A stretch of DNA of 64,000 bases. It comes from Ficedula albicollis (lineage: Eukaryota > Chordata > Aves > Passeriformes > Muscicapidae). The notes under the pieces were generated by a model that saw only the letters and a program-made list of their open reading frames with translations, ran no database searches and had not been told where the DNA came from. Shown piece after piece: positions 49,166 through 61,968 of this stretch. The stretch covers positions 5,764,713-5,828,712 of the forward strand of contig NC_021681.1 of assembly GCF_000247815.1 (NCBI RefSeq), given 5' to 3'. A program made the translations under genes and the position numbers. The first letter of the stretch is position 1; each line of letters opens with the position of its first letter.

Positions 49166-50419
49166 GATGCTTGGTTGGCCTTTCACTTCTTTTTCCAGCT
49201 GATCCCTGGACAGCTCACCACCCAGGATTCGTGTGCCCAAGCAGGGGCCCTTCCATGACTGCAGTCTCTAACCACCTCTCCTGCAATGAGAGTGAACATT
49301 GTGAATTTTCCAGGTCGCCTGATGAATCATGGGATGCAGAGCAAACCTCAGCATTATTTTAATATTGGGATCTTTTCCTCCTCCCTTTCATTCACAGGTT
49401 GTTTTTTTTCTTTTCCCTTTCAGGTTTTGCCAGCAAATATCCAGCTCAAGTAAAATCCAGCTTGTTTCACATTCCTTTTTTTTTTTTCCACTTTCATAAT
49501 CTCAGCCCTCAACTTTTTAGGCTTTGTTCCTGCCCCTCCCACTTCCCACACACACATCCTTCTGCTCACTGGCCTTTGGTTGAAGCACAATGACCGGTGG
49601 CATTTCCCACACACATTTTTTCACTTCCCCCCTCTCTCTTTCCAAAGTGAAAGAGCATCAGGATTCCATGGGGATGTCATCACTCTTCTGCACGGACAGG
49701 ACATATGTCCCTGAGCCACAACTGCCTGGAGAGCCTTCCCAACACAAGAACCAGGCACTAAAGGGAATAAACCCCATGGCAACATCCCAACACAGGCAGC
49801 AGAGTGATTTCCCCCACTAATTAGACATCCCAGTAGAGTTCAGGGAGTACCCCAAGCCAGGAAGGCACAACCCCCAGAAGACCAACCCTCCCCACCTAAT
49901 CCTGCCCCTTTCCCTGGAATCTGCAGGCTCTGGGAATCTGCCTTCCATGACAGAGAGTGAGCTGCTGGAGACAGCAAGATGTTTCAATCAGCAGATCTCT
50001 GGTGTCTGAGGCAAAACCATTCCTTGCTGATAAGGAATGAATACTGTCTGTGTCTGTCCGGGTACGTGTTTCTCTCTCTCTCTATTTCTCTTTTCTCCTT
50101 CATAAAGCTGTCAGAGCAAAAATAACATATTAGTGGAAGGAAGGAATGTCAGCTGTAATACAATAACGTGGTTGGGAGCTGGGGGATGTGCGTGCCTGCC
50201 TGCTGTGCCAGAGTCTCTCTATACTGAGCTATGGCTCAGGAGTGCCTTTCCCTCCTCCTCACCTTGTTCTCCCACCAGACATGGAAAATGGGATGATAAA
50301 TAGGAGGGAGTGCTTATTCAGCACCGTTCCACTGCCAAAAGCCACCTGTGTTTGACACTGTAGGAAGATCACACATCCCCAGGACAGAGACTGAGGAATG
50401 TCAGTCCACTGATAATTCA
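49166..50419. other. Unique non-coding sequence
   Basis: It begins with the right-hand target-site duplication GATGC. T-rich runs lie near 49400 and 49478-49490, and a TC microsatellite ((TC)n) around 50068-50100. No gene is recognised. Confidence 0.5.
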
Positions 50420-50561
50420 TCCCTGGAAGTCTTCAAGGCCTGGCTGGATGGGGCCCTGGGCAACCTGCTGTAGTGGGTGGTGTCCCTGTCCATGGCACAG
50501 CCTGGGACTGGATGATCTGCAAGTTCATTCCATCCCAAACCACTCTGGAATTCTGTGAACA
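50420..50561 (+). mobile_element. CR1 LINE 3' fragment (sense)
   Basis: 'tccctggaagtcttcaaggcctggctggatggggccctgggcaacctg' is followed by 'gggtggtgtccctgtccatggcac' and a tail 'cccaaaccactctggaattctgtg'. This is the sense 3' end of CR1, about 140 bp. Confidence 0.88.
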
Positions 50562-52962
50562 CGTCAGGAATGGCCAGACCACACCAGGCTCAGTCTGACA
50601 TAGGGCACAGCTTGAAAATCCAGTCCCCAGTGTTGACTGGAACAGGGTCTGGGACAAAACGTGATAAGGGGCTCACTGCTGAGGTCACCTCTTGATTTTA
50701 AGGCCAGGAGAACCTGATGCTTCTCTCTGGTCTATCCAACCAGCTCCTGGCAAAATGCCCTCCATGGAAAACCAATGACATCTGAGGGACCATATCCCAT
50801 ACATAGGTACCCAGCACCTCAGGAATGGTTTCCAGCTGGACAAAACTGGTTGCATCTCCTGCTAATCTGTTCTTATCCAGAGACTTCTTCTGCAAAGGCA
50901 AAGAAAGAGAGGAAATACATAAAGAAGGAAAAGCCTCCTGCCCCACACAGATTTCTATCTCACTGTGGATGGGTGGGTCCCATTCTGGCCCCACCAGGCA
51001 GGAGTTCTCAGGTGTCAGGCTCTTCTCTCACCTTCCACACTTCAGGAAGCAGCAGTGCCTATTCCAGCACTTCCCATGGACCATTTTGGGGCACAGCACC
51101 ATCCCATCTCACAGCAGTGCAGATCTTCCAGCCCCAGGCTCTGCCTTGAGCAGTGCCACGGATTGAAGTGGCTGCAGGAGTGGCAGGGCTGGATCCAACT
51201 CTGTGACCTGCTCTGAGCGAGGCTGGTGCAGCCCCACTGGCTCCCAGCCCACTGCAGAGATATTCCTCCTTCCCATTAAATTTTCTTCCTATTTCCTGCC
51301 ACCACAAATGCAGGGCCAGGGGAGCTGACAGGCAGGAGCAGGCACATGGACATCTTGTCCAGTGTCCAATTTGGGGAGCCGCCAGGCTGAAGGATAAGAT
51401 TCCTACCGGCAGCACATATGCAAATCAGGCCTCCTTCTGCAGTTTTTAATAGCCCAAAACTGATTTAACTCTTCAAACACAAAGACCAAAATCCCTTTCA
51501 AAAATGTGTGTTACTGTTCCAAAAATTCTGGCTACTTTTGATATGCAAATACCAACCCAGCCTCCTTATAAAACCTGCCAAGTTCTTGATTTCATTTTCT
51601 TAATTCCATCCAGTAGCACTGAAGTTGCACAGAAAGATGCAAAGTGTTTCTTTTAGCAGCTCCTAATTAATTCAACGCCTGGTCCTTTCTGTGGGTTGTT
51701 TTCCAGCCCCCTCCTTTTCAGCCTGGTCAGTTGTTGGAGGCATCTGAGGTATCCATGAAAACTAATGGGGCAGGAAAGTCACTGTGATGACTCTTCAATT
51801 AGCTGGACAAGGATGTGCAGCGTCACGGAAAAATGTTTCTTCTGCTAATGAGAACTAACGATCCCTTACCTGGGGGATTCTGTGCTCCCATCAAAGGAGC
51901 CCAATCAAAACCTCTGCAAATTTCTGATTAAACCAGACAAAAGAGGGGAGAAAGGCACCAAGTCAGATGCTGAATAGATAATAAAATTCACTTCCCTTTT
52001 TCCTTCCCAGAAAATGGTAAATCTAATGGGCATGACTAAGCAGCTGTGAGGGAAGACGTGAACAAATTTGTAAAGCAAAGGGGAGTTTAAAGTTCATCTC
52101 ATTTTCCCCTTCTGCAACATTGTCTGCAATCATATTATGATTTAAAGGCCACCTTTCCCCCAGTGGGAAGCGGGTGAGAAGGGTATGATTCAATTTTGCA
52201 TGCCAAATGTGATGGGAGAAGGAGAAAGGCCAGGAGGTACAGGCAGAACAGCCACATCCCCTTGGCACTGTTAAATGTGTGTTGCTTTTCCCAGTTCCTC
52301 AAGGTACAGGGGGGAAAATAGAATAATGGCACAGTGGCATTTTCTATCTCAGTTTGTACATGGAAAAACTGCACCTTTCACTACTGGGAATGAAGCCAGA
52401 ACAAATCCTGATTCAACCAACACCAACCTTGGGAGAACCTGGTCCACCTTGAGAAACCCCCTGGAAGCCAAATGACAACCCTGCCCTTTTCCAGGAGCTG
52501 TGACCGTTCCCTGCTGCATTTCCAGCTCACCAGAAAATGCTCCTGCTGCTGTGGGCTTACACCTTTCTCACCTGCCAGCAGGACTAATCTCAGCTCCCTG
52601 CCACTGCATTCCAGGGTGGCAGCTGGGCTGCTCTGCTTTGAGGGAATAGGAAAGGATTATCCCAGAGGCTGCAGAGAAAGGAAACAAAGCAGCATGTACC
52701 CCTGCCCAGGAGAGCTCTGCCTGCCACTCCTGGCCCCTAATTTCTTGGTGTGTAACATTTTTCTGCAGATTATGTCCAATTCCTAAGGTTTCACGTCATT
52801 AAATGGCCATGGTGATATTGAACCACAAGAACAGAGGCATGAATGGAGGGAAGGAGTTGTTTGCAGGAAGGGGAAGTGCCAGTGAAAGAGATTTAAGACA
52901 GAGGTGACCTTTCAAGAGCAGAGCGGATCTGGATGCCAGGAGGTCTCCACAAGTTCCTGACA
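50562..52962. other. Unique non-coding sequence
   Basis: No gene is recognised. TATGCAAAT, an octamer-type site, occurs twice 125 bp apart (51417 and 51542) in an AT-rich segment of about 51410-51680. Confidence 0.45.
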
Positions 52963-53252
52963 GGAGGGGTCAGGCTCTGTTCCCAGGGAATAGGGACAGT
53001 ATAAGAGGGAATGGCCTCAAGCTGTGCCAGGGAAAGCTCAGGCTGGACATTGGAGGAATTTCTTCACTGTAAGGATGGCCAGGCCTTGGAAAGAGCTGTT
53101 CAGGGAGGTTTGGAGTCCCCATCCCTGCAGGTGTCCAAGGAATGCCTGGACGTGGCACTCAGTGCCCTGGGCTGGTGACAAGGTGGGGATCAAAGGTTGA
53201 ACTCAATGATCCTGGAGGTGTTTTCCAGCCTCGGTGATTCTGTGGTTCTGTC
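52963..53252 (+). mobile_element. CR1 LINE 3' fragment (sense)
   Basis: The segment follows CR1 in order: 'gtcaggctctgttcccaggg', 'agagggaatggcctcaagctgtgccaggg', 'ggaggaatttcttcactg', 'gtgtccaaggaatgcctggacgtggcactcagtgcc', 'caaaggttgaactcaatgatcctggagg' and a tail 'ggtgattctgtggttctg'. It is about 290 bp and 5'-truncated, of the subfamily with the 'gtggcacttagtgcc' block. Confidence 0.9.
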
Positions 53253-56200
53253 TGGACATCTCTTGTCACTGCCCTTCTGCAAATCTGCAGACAAGTCACT
53301 TTGCTTGGCTCCAGTTGTCCCTTCACTCCCATGGTGGATTCACCCTATTAACAGCAGGGCCCTGCACAGGGATCCTCCTCCTGCCAAGCACAGTGCAGGG
53401 TGTGCAGGGGTCAGAACTCCCAGTGCCCACCATCCTTTCCCCTAAGGAAAGCTCTGAGAGCCCACCACTCCCCAGAGGGCAACCCCAGCATGGGAAAGAG
53501 CAGCTCACACCCCCTGGCTGCTCACACCTGCATCTCCCAGCTCAATAAAACATCATAAAAGCAGAGAATTCCACGATAAGCACAAATAGATCAATAGCAT
53601 TAGAGCTGCTCTTAATGGCTGCCTCAGGTTCTTCATACGACGCCTTCGAAAATGTCCAGTAGTGAGTAATTAATGACCAAACCAAGTAATTGCTTTCTTG
53701 ATTTTTCTCAAAACTAGAATTCACTGAAAGAACTTAGAGCTTTACTGGTGCTACACAGTAAATTAATTCAGTAAGTGCTGATATTACAAGTCTGGGCTGC
53801 CTGTTAAAAAAACACAGCAGTGCTGTAAGAGTCTGGCTTTTCTTGCTGTCTGAGGTAACCCTTTACAGGCTGCTGCAGCTGCCTGCCAGAAAGCAGCTCA
53901 GCCCTGCCTCTTCTGCACATCAGCCTGCACACATTCTGCTCCTGGGGAAGTAGCTTGTCTTAGGGGAGATGCCTCACAAACAGGGATCAAGGCAAATTCT
54001 CCCCTTGCACTTTCCCAGTCACAGTGTGGGAGTGGAATCAGGAGCGTGGGGGCTTCTCAGAAGGCACACCAAAGCTGCAAGTGGGATCACAATGACTGCC
54101 AGACACCTCTGGACTCTTCATCATGTCCATGGAGCAGGATCCCTCCCATGGTACTGGCAACTCCAGCTTAATCCAGGGATTACTACCCCTGGAGGAGGGG
54201 TAAGAGAGAAACCAAAAGGGGTGACAGAATAGCAGCAGATGAGGAGCACAAAGGGAGCAAAGAGGAAAAGGCAGAGATCAGAGAGCCTGTCTGTCTCTCC
54301 ATCACTCCTGGAGCAAGAGGATGGATGTGACTCCGTGTTTCTTGCCACATCTTCTATTCCATATGCTCAGTTTCTGCTGAATGACATCTCTGAAAACAGC
54401 CTGAGGTGTCACCTCACAGGTGATGCATCACTTGTCAGCTGTGCCTGCTGATCCACTGCAGAAAGCCAGGACACAGACTCCTGGCAGCCCGGGCACACCC
54501 TGCACACAGCTGAAAGCAAACTGTGCAAGAGACTTCCAACACATCCATTTTCACTCCTTCATGGATTTACATGACTTCAGCCACCTTCTATCCCCACACC
54601 ACAGGGAGAACTGCAGGGAGAGCTCTTCACAGGCAGTGAACAGTGCAGAAACTCTGGTCTGCACTCACACTGGCTGCCTGGGGTGCTCACAGAACCTTAG
54701 GCACCCAGAGAGGAAGAGGATGATGAGCAATTCAAGACACCCATCACCCATGGCACAGCCCAGAGACAAACCACATAAAAGTACAGGTCCTAGGAGGGGA
54801 GGGGGGATGCAAGTCCAGATCTTCCAAAACCTCTGGCCTTCCTCACCTGGCCTGTCCTTCTCACCACAAGGCATCTCAGGCAGGGAAAGTTTCCCCAAAA
54901 ACCCTAAATTTCCATCATCTGCAGCATGAGACACTCATAAAGTGAGTGTTGTAAATACATATCTTTGTGTGTGTGCCTGCATGAGAGAGAGCACAAGACA
55001 ATGAGCAAATTACAGAAGTAATCCTTCCATCCTTACAGTAATGAATGATTTTTTTCCCTGCTCCCAGGAGCATGGTTGTAGCCTGGGAGCTTAACATTCA
55101 ATCTGACATGGACCTGCAGCATGCACTGCTAATCCCCCTAAGCACAGTGACAGCTCCCAACAACCCCTTCAAGCACAGCAAGTGCCACATTTCCTCCCCA
55201 TCTTTCCATTACCATATTTTTAATTGGCTGTGAATATCCTTTTGCTTTTGTCAAAACAAGTTCTGCTAAAGCACCGCTTCGGATACGAACGGGGGAGCCA
55301 GGAATCGTGAGAGAGAAGCCAAGAAAATCCCTCTGTAAATGAAGATTTGTGCTGAGGGAGGCAGGGCCAGAAGGAGCAGGATCAGCTCATCCCTGTCAGC
55401 ATCACCAGCCATGCAAGCAGCCCTGGGATTGCACAGAGTCCACACACAAGTTCAGAGATCTTCAGTGAGTGAGACAGAGCTTGGAGTACAATGAGCCAAT
55501 AGCCAGCTCTACAGAGAAATCAATTTTAAGAACATTTGAAGCAGAAGGCCCTGGAAGGGACATTCTGTCAGAGGAAACGTGGCCAGAGAAGAAGGAAGCA
55601 AAAGGAAAGAGCACACAAATCATGCTCGTGCACACAGGTACCTGACATGAGTTAGAGGCTTCTCCCTAGTTTGCTTTCCTCGCTTCTCAAAGGAAAATGA
55701 GATCTTGACAAAAGCTAAACTTTATGAAAAATCTTCCCATTTTCTGCTTCTTGCTTTTGGTTTTCAAAGAAATTCTTTCCCTTTTGAAAAGAAAAAAAGG
55801 GGGGAAGCCAAACTATTCCTTCTAAAGAAAAACATTTTTCAGAAGGATGTAATGGACAACAACCCAAGCTGAAGCTGCTGGCCAGGTAGGGAAGCAGGTT
55901 TCTACCTAGCACTGTTCTCCATGTCCTGCATCTCCCAGGCTGACTGCCTAGCATGAACACAGCCCTGAGCAGTTTCATCACATCCACCCTCACAGCCAAG
56001 CTCAGGAATGGAAAATCCACTCAGTCCTGCAGGCAGGGAGGCTGGGGCAGGGGGAGAAGTTGTTTAAATACTCTCACACAGCAATTCCCACTGCAGTCCA
56101 TGACAAGTGGCTTATGGAAACCTTTCCCATGCCAAAGCATCCCACTGAGCCCCACCCCTTGGGATGGGGCAGGAGGAGATGCAGTCAGGCTGAACAGGCT

Positions 56201-56533
56201 CGTGGCACTTTGGGAAGAGCCAGAGCTCCCTGTGTCCATCCCAGGACAGACAGCTTTGGGTCACGTCTTGGTCTGGTTTCCACCCTTAGCACATCAACCA
56301 AAAATCATCCTTGCCCCCACAAAAGACCCAGTACAGCCCCCAGGGACACGGGGGAAGTGAGAGCCCTGATTTGTTTCCTGCTCTGCTGGAGACTCTGCAA
56401 GGCAGCAGGGGCTCTTAGAGCAGGTCCCAGCCACTGCTGAGAGTGGCAGCTGCAGAAAAATCAACGCTGACTTTGTTCACATGGTGAGATAGAGAGAAAA
56501 CACTTGTGGGAAGAGCCTCACAGTACAAGGGGA
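53253..56533. other. Unique non-coding sequence; candidate constrained segment at 53540-53800
   Basis: Between 53540 and 53800 an AT-rich segment contains GAGTAATTAATGACC, GTAATTGC, AAATTAATTCAG and a CpG-bearing TACGACGCCTTCGAAAATG. This looks constrained. The minus strand there has a 60-codon frame of no recognised family. Elsewhere, a CpG-bearing patch lies near 55270-55310 and a GT/GA patch at 54965-54995. No exon is supported. Confidence 0.4.
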
Positions 56534-56668
56534 AGGATTCAAGACCAGGATGGATGGGACTCTGAGCAACCTCATCTGATGAAAGCTGTCCCTGCCCATC
56601 CCCACCCAGGGGAGTTGAAACCAGATGATCTTCAAGGTCCCTTCCAACCCCAGTTCTCCTATGATTAC
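56534..56668 (+). mobile_element. CR1 LINE 3' fragment (sense)
   Basis: 'attcaagaccaggatggatgggactctgagcaacc' is followed by 'ccctgcccatccccacccaggggagttgaaaccagatgatcttcaaggtcccttccaacccc' and a 'ctcctatgatta' tail. This is a clear CR1 sense 3' end of about 135 bp. Confidence 0.9.
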
Positions 56669-58860
56669 CATTAAAACACACATTTCCAGAAGCTTCAGTG
56701 TGTCACTGGCAAGTCCAGGGAGGGTTGGTTTTGCTGTGTTCGAGTGGCTCTTTTCTTGTTCTCGATTTTTTAGCACAAAATGAGTTCTAAATAAATCAGC
56801 AATGTGCAGTGTGTGTACAGATGGAGCAGCAGAGCCCCTCCACAAAGATGCTAGATGTCTCTGTGTCCTCAGGGATGTGGGGAACAAGCTGCTTCACCAG
56901 CCTGCAAGGTAATTTCCCTGCCCTTTTATTCCAACAGGCTGTCCCCACTCTCATTTGTGGCTCACACAACAAGGGCTGTGCACACCAATCTGGGCTTGGA
57001 GAGCACTCAGTATCCCTGCCCTGGCATGAGGCAGGAACCTGGGACAGAGCTGAGGATGTGAGTTCCCAGCTCCAGGAGTCATTCCCACAGCCCAGCAGCT
57101 GCTGTGCAGCAGCACCCTCAGAGGAGAGCTGTGAAATACAGAGATAATTCTCCTGATGTCCCCAGCATTTAAAGGCTGATTAGTGCTGCTGCTGAGAGCT
57201 GGGCCATGGACTAAAGTGGTAGGAGACAGCTGGCCCAGGATTCCAGTGCAGGTGTCAAAGGAGATGCTGCCAGCACAGAGACCAGGCTCCATCCTCCTCC
57301 CTCAGCTCTTGGCTTCAGCCCCAAGCCATCAGGAGACCCAGGGGGAATTCGCACACCGGAGAGGTGGATCAGCTCCTGACCTCCTCCTGTGCTCAACAGA
57401 GTCCTGCTAGGACTGGCTTGCACAAGAGCAAGTTAAACAGCCGAAAATTTGAGCAGCTGCCATGAGGCCATGCAGGTGAGACCCTCTGCCAGCCCTGCCA
57501 CATGGGGGAAGGGACAGCTCAGGGTAAGTCACATCTTGCACGTGCCTGCGTGGGGACCAGGGGTCTTTCCAGATCTGGGTGCAGAATTAGGCATGCTGGG
57601 GGTTTTCCCTCCAGATAGGCCTGGAAAGGGAACAAAACACACAGGGCAAGGAGGACAACCAAACCTTCTCAGAGACTGCTGCAGAGCACGCCTCCACCAA
57701 CAGTGGCAGAGAGAAATTGAATGCAGAAATGGAGAATGGAAATTTGGTATGGAAAACTTCCCAGCACAAAGGATGCTGCCATCAGCTGACACGTCACCCA
57801 GACAAAGTTCCTCATCCAGGCTGCCAGCCCCAGAATGTAAACAGGTAAGCCAGCATGTTACTGGAGAGAAAAAGCCAGATCTGCCTTTTGCAGAGCTCCC
57901 TGGAACAAGGACATGACTTCACCAGCAGCTGCATTCCGAAGCGGACAGCGTCTGCCCTGCAGCACAAACTCAATATCCCCTCATCGGAACCGCAGACTTA
58001 TCTTTGGAGGGTCTCTCCTCCCTGGGAACACGTGCAGCCAGGGCTGGCAGCCCTCCCACCCCACACCTGCCCAAACACACATCTGCTCTGCATCACTGCA
58101 GCACGGCCTCTACAGGTGGGCTTGCTTTGGATCCCGGGGAGGATTTCCCCTCTGGGATCCCTCCTGCCCCTGCAGAAAGCCAAGGGGCACAGCTGGGGTG
58201 ACTGCACCTCTTGGGGTGCCCCTCATGGAATAACAATGGCAACTTGAGGAACGAGAAATTCATGCTTGAGGTTTCTGGTCAAGATGTTTTTAACCAAATC
58301 CAAGGCTCAGCTTCTAATTCTGAGAGTTCAGTTCCTTGGAAATTTAATCCCTCCACTGAAGCTGAACACAGAGAGAAAGCCAAGCCCACTAACCTCAATG
58401 TTCAGAGTGAGGGAAATCCTTCCTCCTCTCCTAACAGAGCCAAATCCTGATCCCACAGAGCTTCTGAGCACAGCCCACCCTGGCTTTGGCCACCAGTGGC
58501 CAGGAGCCTGTGTGCCCACCCCCACACAAAGCCATTCCCAAACTCCCCCACCACCACCCCAATGCTCTGCCATGGCCAAGCTCAAGTGCTGCACTTCCTT
58601 CAAGCACTTCCCTCGCAGTAGGATCCTTCTGTGAACCCCACTGCCAGCTGCTAAAGCAAACCAGCCCCTGGCACAAACCCCCCACCCCGGGATTTCCAAA
58701 AGACATGGTTTTCTGGAGATGCCAATGACAGCTCTGTGGTGGCACAGCCAGATTGCTCTGCCCCTCAGGGAGCTCAGGGGACAAAACTAAATGCAGGCAT
58801 CACCCACAAACAAAGCCATTCCCACCTCAGGCTTTCCTCCCTGGTATCCAGCAGTGGGGT
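56669..58860. other. Unique non-coding sequence
   Basis: No gene or transposon is recognised. Two 5' splice-like sites (GGGTAAGTC near 57522-57530 and CAGGTAAGCC near 57843-57852) occur without a supporting exon. Confidence 0.45.
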
Positions 58861-59213
58861 GAGTGGGAATGGGTCAAAGCTGCACCAGGGAAGGTTTAGA
58901 TTGGACATCAGGAAGAATTTCTTTACCAAAAATGTGTTCAAGCCCTGGAAGAGGGTAGTTACTCTCTCAAGGCTGTCAATGCTTTAGAAACATTTGGCCA
59001 ATGCCCTTAACAGAATCCCAGGACAGTTTGGGTTGGAAGGGACCTTAAAAGTCATCTTGTTCCACCCCCTGCCATGGGGAAGGACGCCTTCCACTAGCCC
59101 AGGTTTGCCCTAAGCCCCATCCAGCCTGGCTGTAACTTTTGCTCAGCCCTGAAGTGGGCAGGAGGTTGGATTGGATGAACATCACAGGTCCCTTCCAACT
59201 GGAATATTCTACC
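58861..59213 (+). mobile_element. CR1 LINE 3' fragment (sense), split by a nested CR1
   Basis: The left half (58861-59010) reads 'gcaccagggaaggtttagattggacatcaggaagaatttctttacc' through 'catttggccaatgcccttaa'. The right half (59131-59213) resumes 'taacttttgctcagccctgaagtgggcaggaggttggattggatgaac' and 'ggtcccttccaactggaatattct'. The two parts are collinear in CR1 once the intervening 120 bp is removed, so this copy is the older host of a later insertion. Confidence 0.88.
59011..59130 (-). mobile_element. Nested CR1 LINE 3' fragment (antisense)
   Basis: 'cagaatcccaggacagtttgggttggaagggaccttaaaagtcatc', then 'ccccctgccatggggaaggacgccttccactagcccagg' and 'ccccatccagcctggc', is the reverse complement of the common CR1 3' end. 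It sits inside the + strand CR1 at 58861-59213 and so inserted later. Exact edges are uncertain by a few bases. Confidence 0.9.
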
Positions 59214-61811
59214 CCCTTGCAGCCAGCATTGCCAGGGATTTTAGCACAAACCCAAAGAAGAGCAGTGAGTGAGGTCAGCCGGGCACAACCCAGGACGTTC
59301 CAGGTCAGGTTTAGTCTGAGCAGTATCCCAGGGGAGCCTGCAGATAGATGAGCTGGCCCTCAGCACCCCACATACACCAGGAGCTGGGAGTTGGGAACAG
59401 CACCTGGATTCACCTTGGGAAAGCTGCAACCAGTCTGAAAACCAAACTAAAATTGTGGGGCACAGATCAAGGCCAGCATAGGCCAGGGAGAGAAACACCC
59501 AGAGAAAACACCCTGTGGTATCCCATGGTGTTCACTACCCTCCAAGGTGAACATGCCCCAGCTCATCCAGTTAAATCCAGCTGAAAGACAAAAACCATGA
59601 GACCCAAGGAGCAAAATGAGAGGGGAGACTTGCACTTTGGGTTTTCTCCAGCTATTTCTGTGCCAGGCTTATCTCCACTATGAAAGTCTGAGAGTGAATG
59701 AATTTTTCCAGGCGTGGAAGACACTCAGTTGACAGCCCCAGAGAGAAATTTTGTGTGCACAGGAAGAACAAAGAAAACCCACATTATTTTAGCCCCACTG
59801 TAGAGATACAGGTCTCAGAGAATGAAGATTACCCAGGAAGGCCATGGGAGCTCAGTTGAGACCCCTCCAAAGGGAACAAATCTTGCCCTACCTGCTGTGC
59901 TGCCTCCCCTGCAGCTGAGCTCCTTCCTCTCTCACTGCCATGTGTTCTTCCATCACTTCCCCACCTTTCTTTAAGCTAGAATACACCTTCATTTTTCTGC
60001 AGCTCAGAGATTTGGCTCCTGACCTTACATCTTGCATCTCCAAACTACAGTCACCTCCTGTCTTGATCTCAGCTTCCCAAGGCATTTGGGAGCTAGTCTG
60101 GGCTCTGACAACAGCAGCTTCACACCATTTGCTTTCCTGAATTTATCTTTGAGTTATTTCCCTGAATTTGCTCTCCTGGACATCAGATTCCTCCTTCCTT
60201 CCCCCAACAACTGCTCCAGACCTCTGCAGGGACTGTGTCCACCCCTTGTGCTCTGCTCACATCCCCAAATCCCAGCAGTTAACCCCGGGAGCCCTTTCCT
60301 GCTCTCTGAGCTCAGCACTCACAGAAGCCAGGGCAGCTATAAAATTGATTTCTATAGTCCCTGCCTGCAAAATAAAGTGAGCCACATCTCCCCATCCTGC
60401 TTTAAGCACCTGGCCAAGGGTTTGCCATATATAACTGATGGAGATGGGCAGCACCTGCCCAGAACCCATTTCCCCCTCAGCCATAATTCATAAATCATAA
60501 ATGCAGCAATTGCCTCCTCATTCCAGGGGCTGGGAGGAAGCCAGGGGATGGAGTTTGCACCAGCTACAGGTGCCCCACATGTCCCAGCGTGTGCTCACAC
60601 CCCAGAAGTCCTGCCCTGCCTTCCCAGCTGCTGCTTTGTGGCTGAGGGTGGGTCCAGCTCAAGGTTTGATCCAGGCTGTGAGGATCACAGCTCCCCCCAC
60701 CCTCCTGCAGCTGGATAAAACAAAACAAACCTAGTGAGGGTCTGATAAGGGTGCAGGGAGAGAATTCACCACTCTGAGCACAGAGATGGGCTCACCCCTT
60801 CCCCAAAGTGCTGGATGCTAAATCTTCCCCTATCTGCCACGTCCATCATGCAGCTCTGGGCTCCAGCAGCCAGAGATCTGTTTCCTATAAATTTTCTGCA
60901 CAGTGCCTACAACAGTTGTAGGCTCTCTAAAATAATGATTGGGGGGTGGAGAGAGGAGAACAAACAGTTCAGCTGAACAGTTTATCTGATGAATTTAGCC
61001 TCTTCTCCTGTTCCTGCAATATCAGGTGGACAAATCCAATTTCCTCAAATGCATTTGTTGTTTGAGTTTATTTGACAAATACTTCCCCAAACAATTGCCT
61101 CTACATTCACTTAGCAAATATTTAAAATATGAACTGTGCTGTTTAGTGAATCCCCTGGCACTGCACTAGATCCCAGTGGAGCAGAAAAGTTAGGTTTTCC
61201 CCCAATATTGGTTATTTCTGCATTTCAAATTAAATTTTTTGCCACCTCTCATTCTGTTGCTGATAACACCAGATGATTTGGTGGAGCTTATTAGGAAAGG
61301 AGCTGGTCAGATGTCTCCCAATGAAATTGAGTTTTCCTGGGAAGCAATAACCCATTGAAGCAGACACATTTCATCAGAAACACCCCACAACCAAATGACT
61401 TGCAGCAGCTGAGGAGAAGTTGCCTGGCAAATCCAGCTCTCAGAAATCCCTGTGGGTTTTCCTCCCAGGCTCCAGCCCTGCATTGGTGTCAGTCACCTGT
61501 CAGCTCCACATCTCCTGCTGAAAACTGGGAATTGTGGCTTGGTTGACCTTGGAGCTGGGGGAGTTCTGTGACAAGCATGGCAATGTAAGGGATCCAGAGA
61601 AAAGGTGTCCCAAGCATGGGGGGGTTTTTTTTGCCCCAAAAGGAGCCCAAGGGAGCTGGGCTTAGAGACACTTCACAGTTTAACTCAGAACTGGAGTCAG
61701 CAAGAAGCTGGAGCCAGGGGTTCTCCAGGAAAAGGGAGGTGGGGGACAACAAAATTGAACCAAGCAGATATAAGCTGGATATAAACTGGATATAAACACT
61801 GAATATAACAG
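59214..61811. other. Unique non-coding sequence
   Basis: No gene is recognised. AT-rich sequence lies around 60890-61260. Short GGATATAAACT-type repeats lie at about 61768-61806, next to the following CR1 piece. Confidence 0.45.
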
Positions 61812-61968
61812 CAGGCGGGCAAACGTGGTTCAGGCTGCCCAGAGAGCCTGTGCAGTCTCCATCCTTGGGGGCTTTCAAACCCTGTCTGATCCCAAAACTA
61901 GCCCTGGTGCAAGATGCTGGACAAAAAGACTTCCCGAGTCCCTTTCCACCCAAATCATTCCAGTCTGT
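61812..61968 (+). mobile_element. Diverged CR1 LINE 3' fragment (sense)
   Basis: 'ggttcaggctgcccagagagcctgtgcagtctccatccttgggggctttcaaaccc' is followed by 'gagtccctttccacccaaatcattc'. The order and spacing match a CR1 3' end, with substitutions indicating an older copy. Confidence 0.75.
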
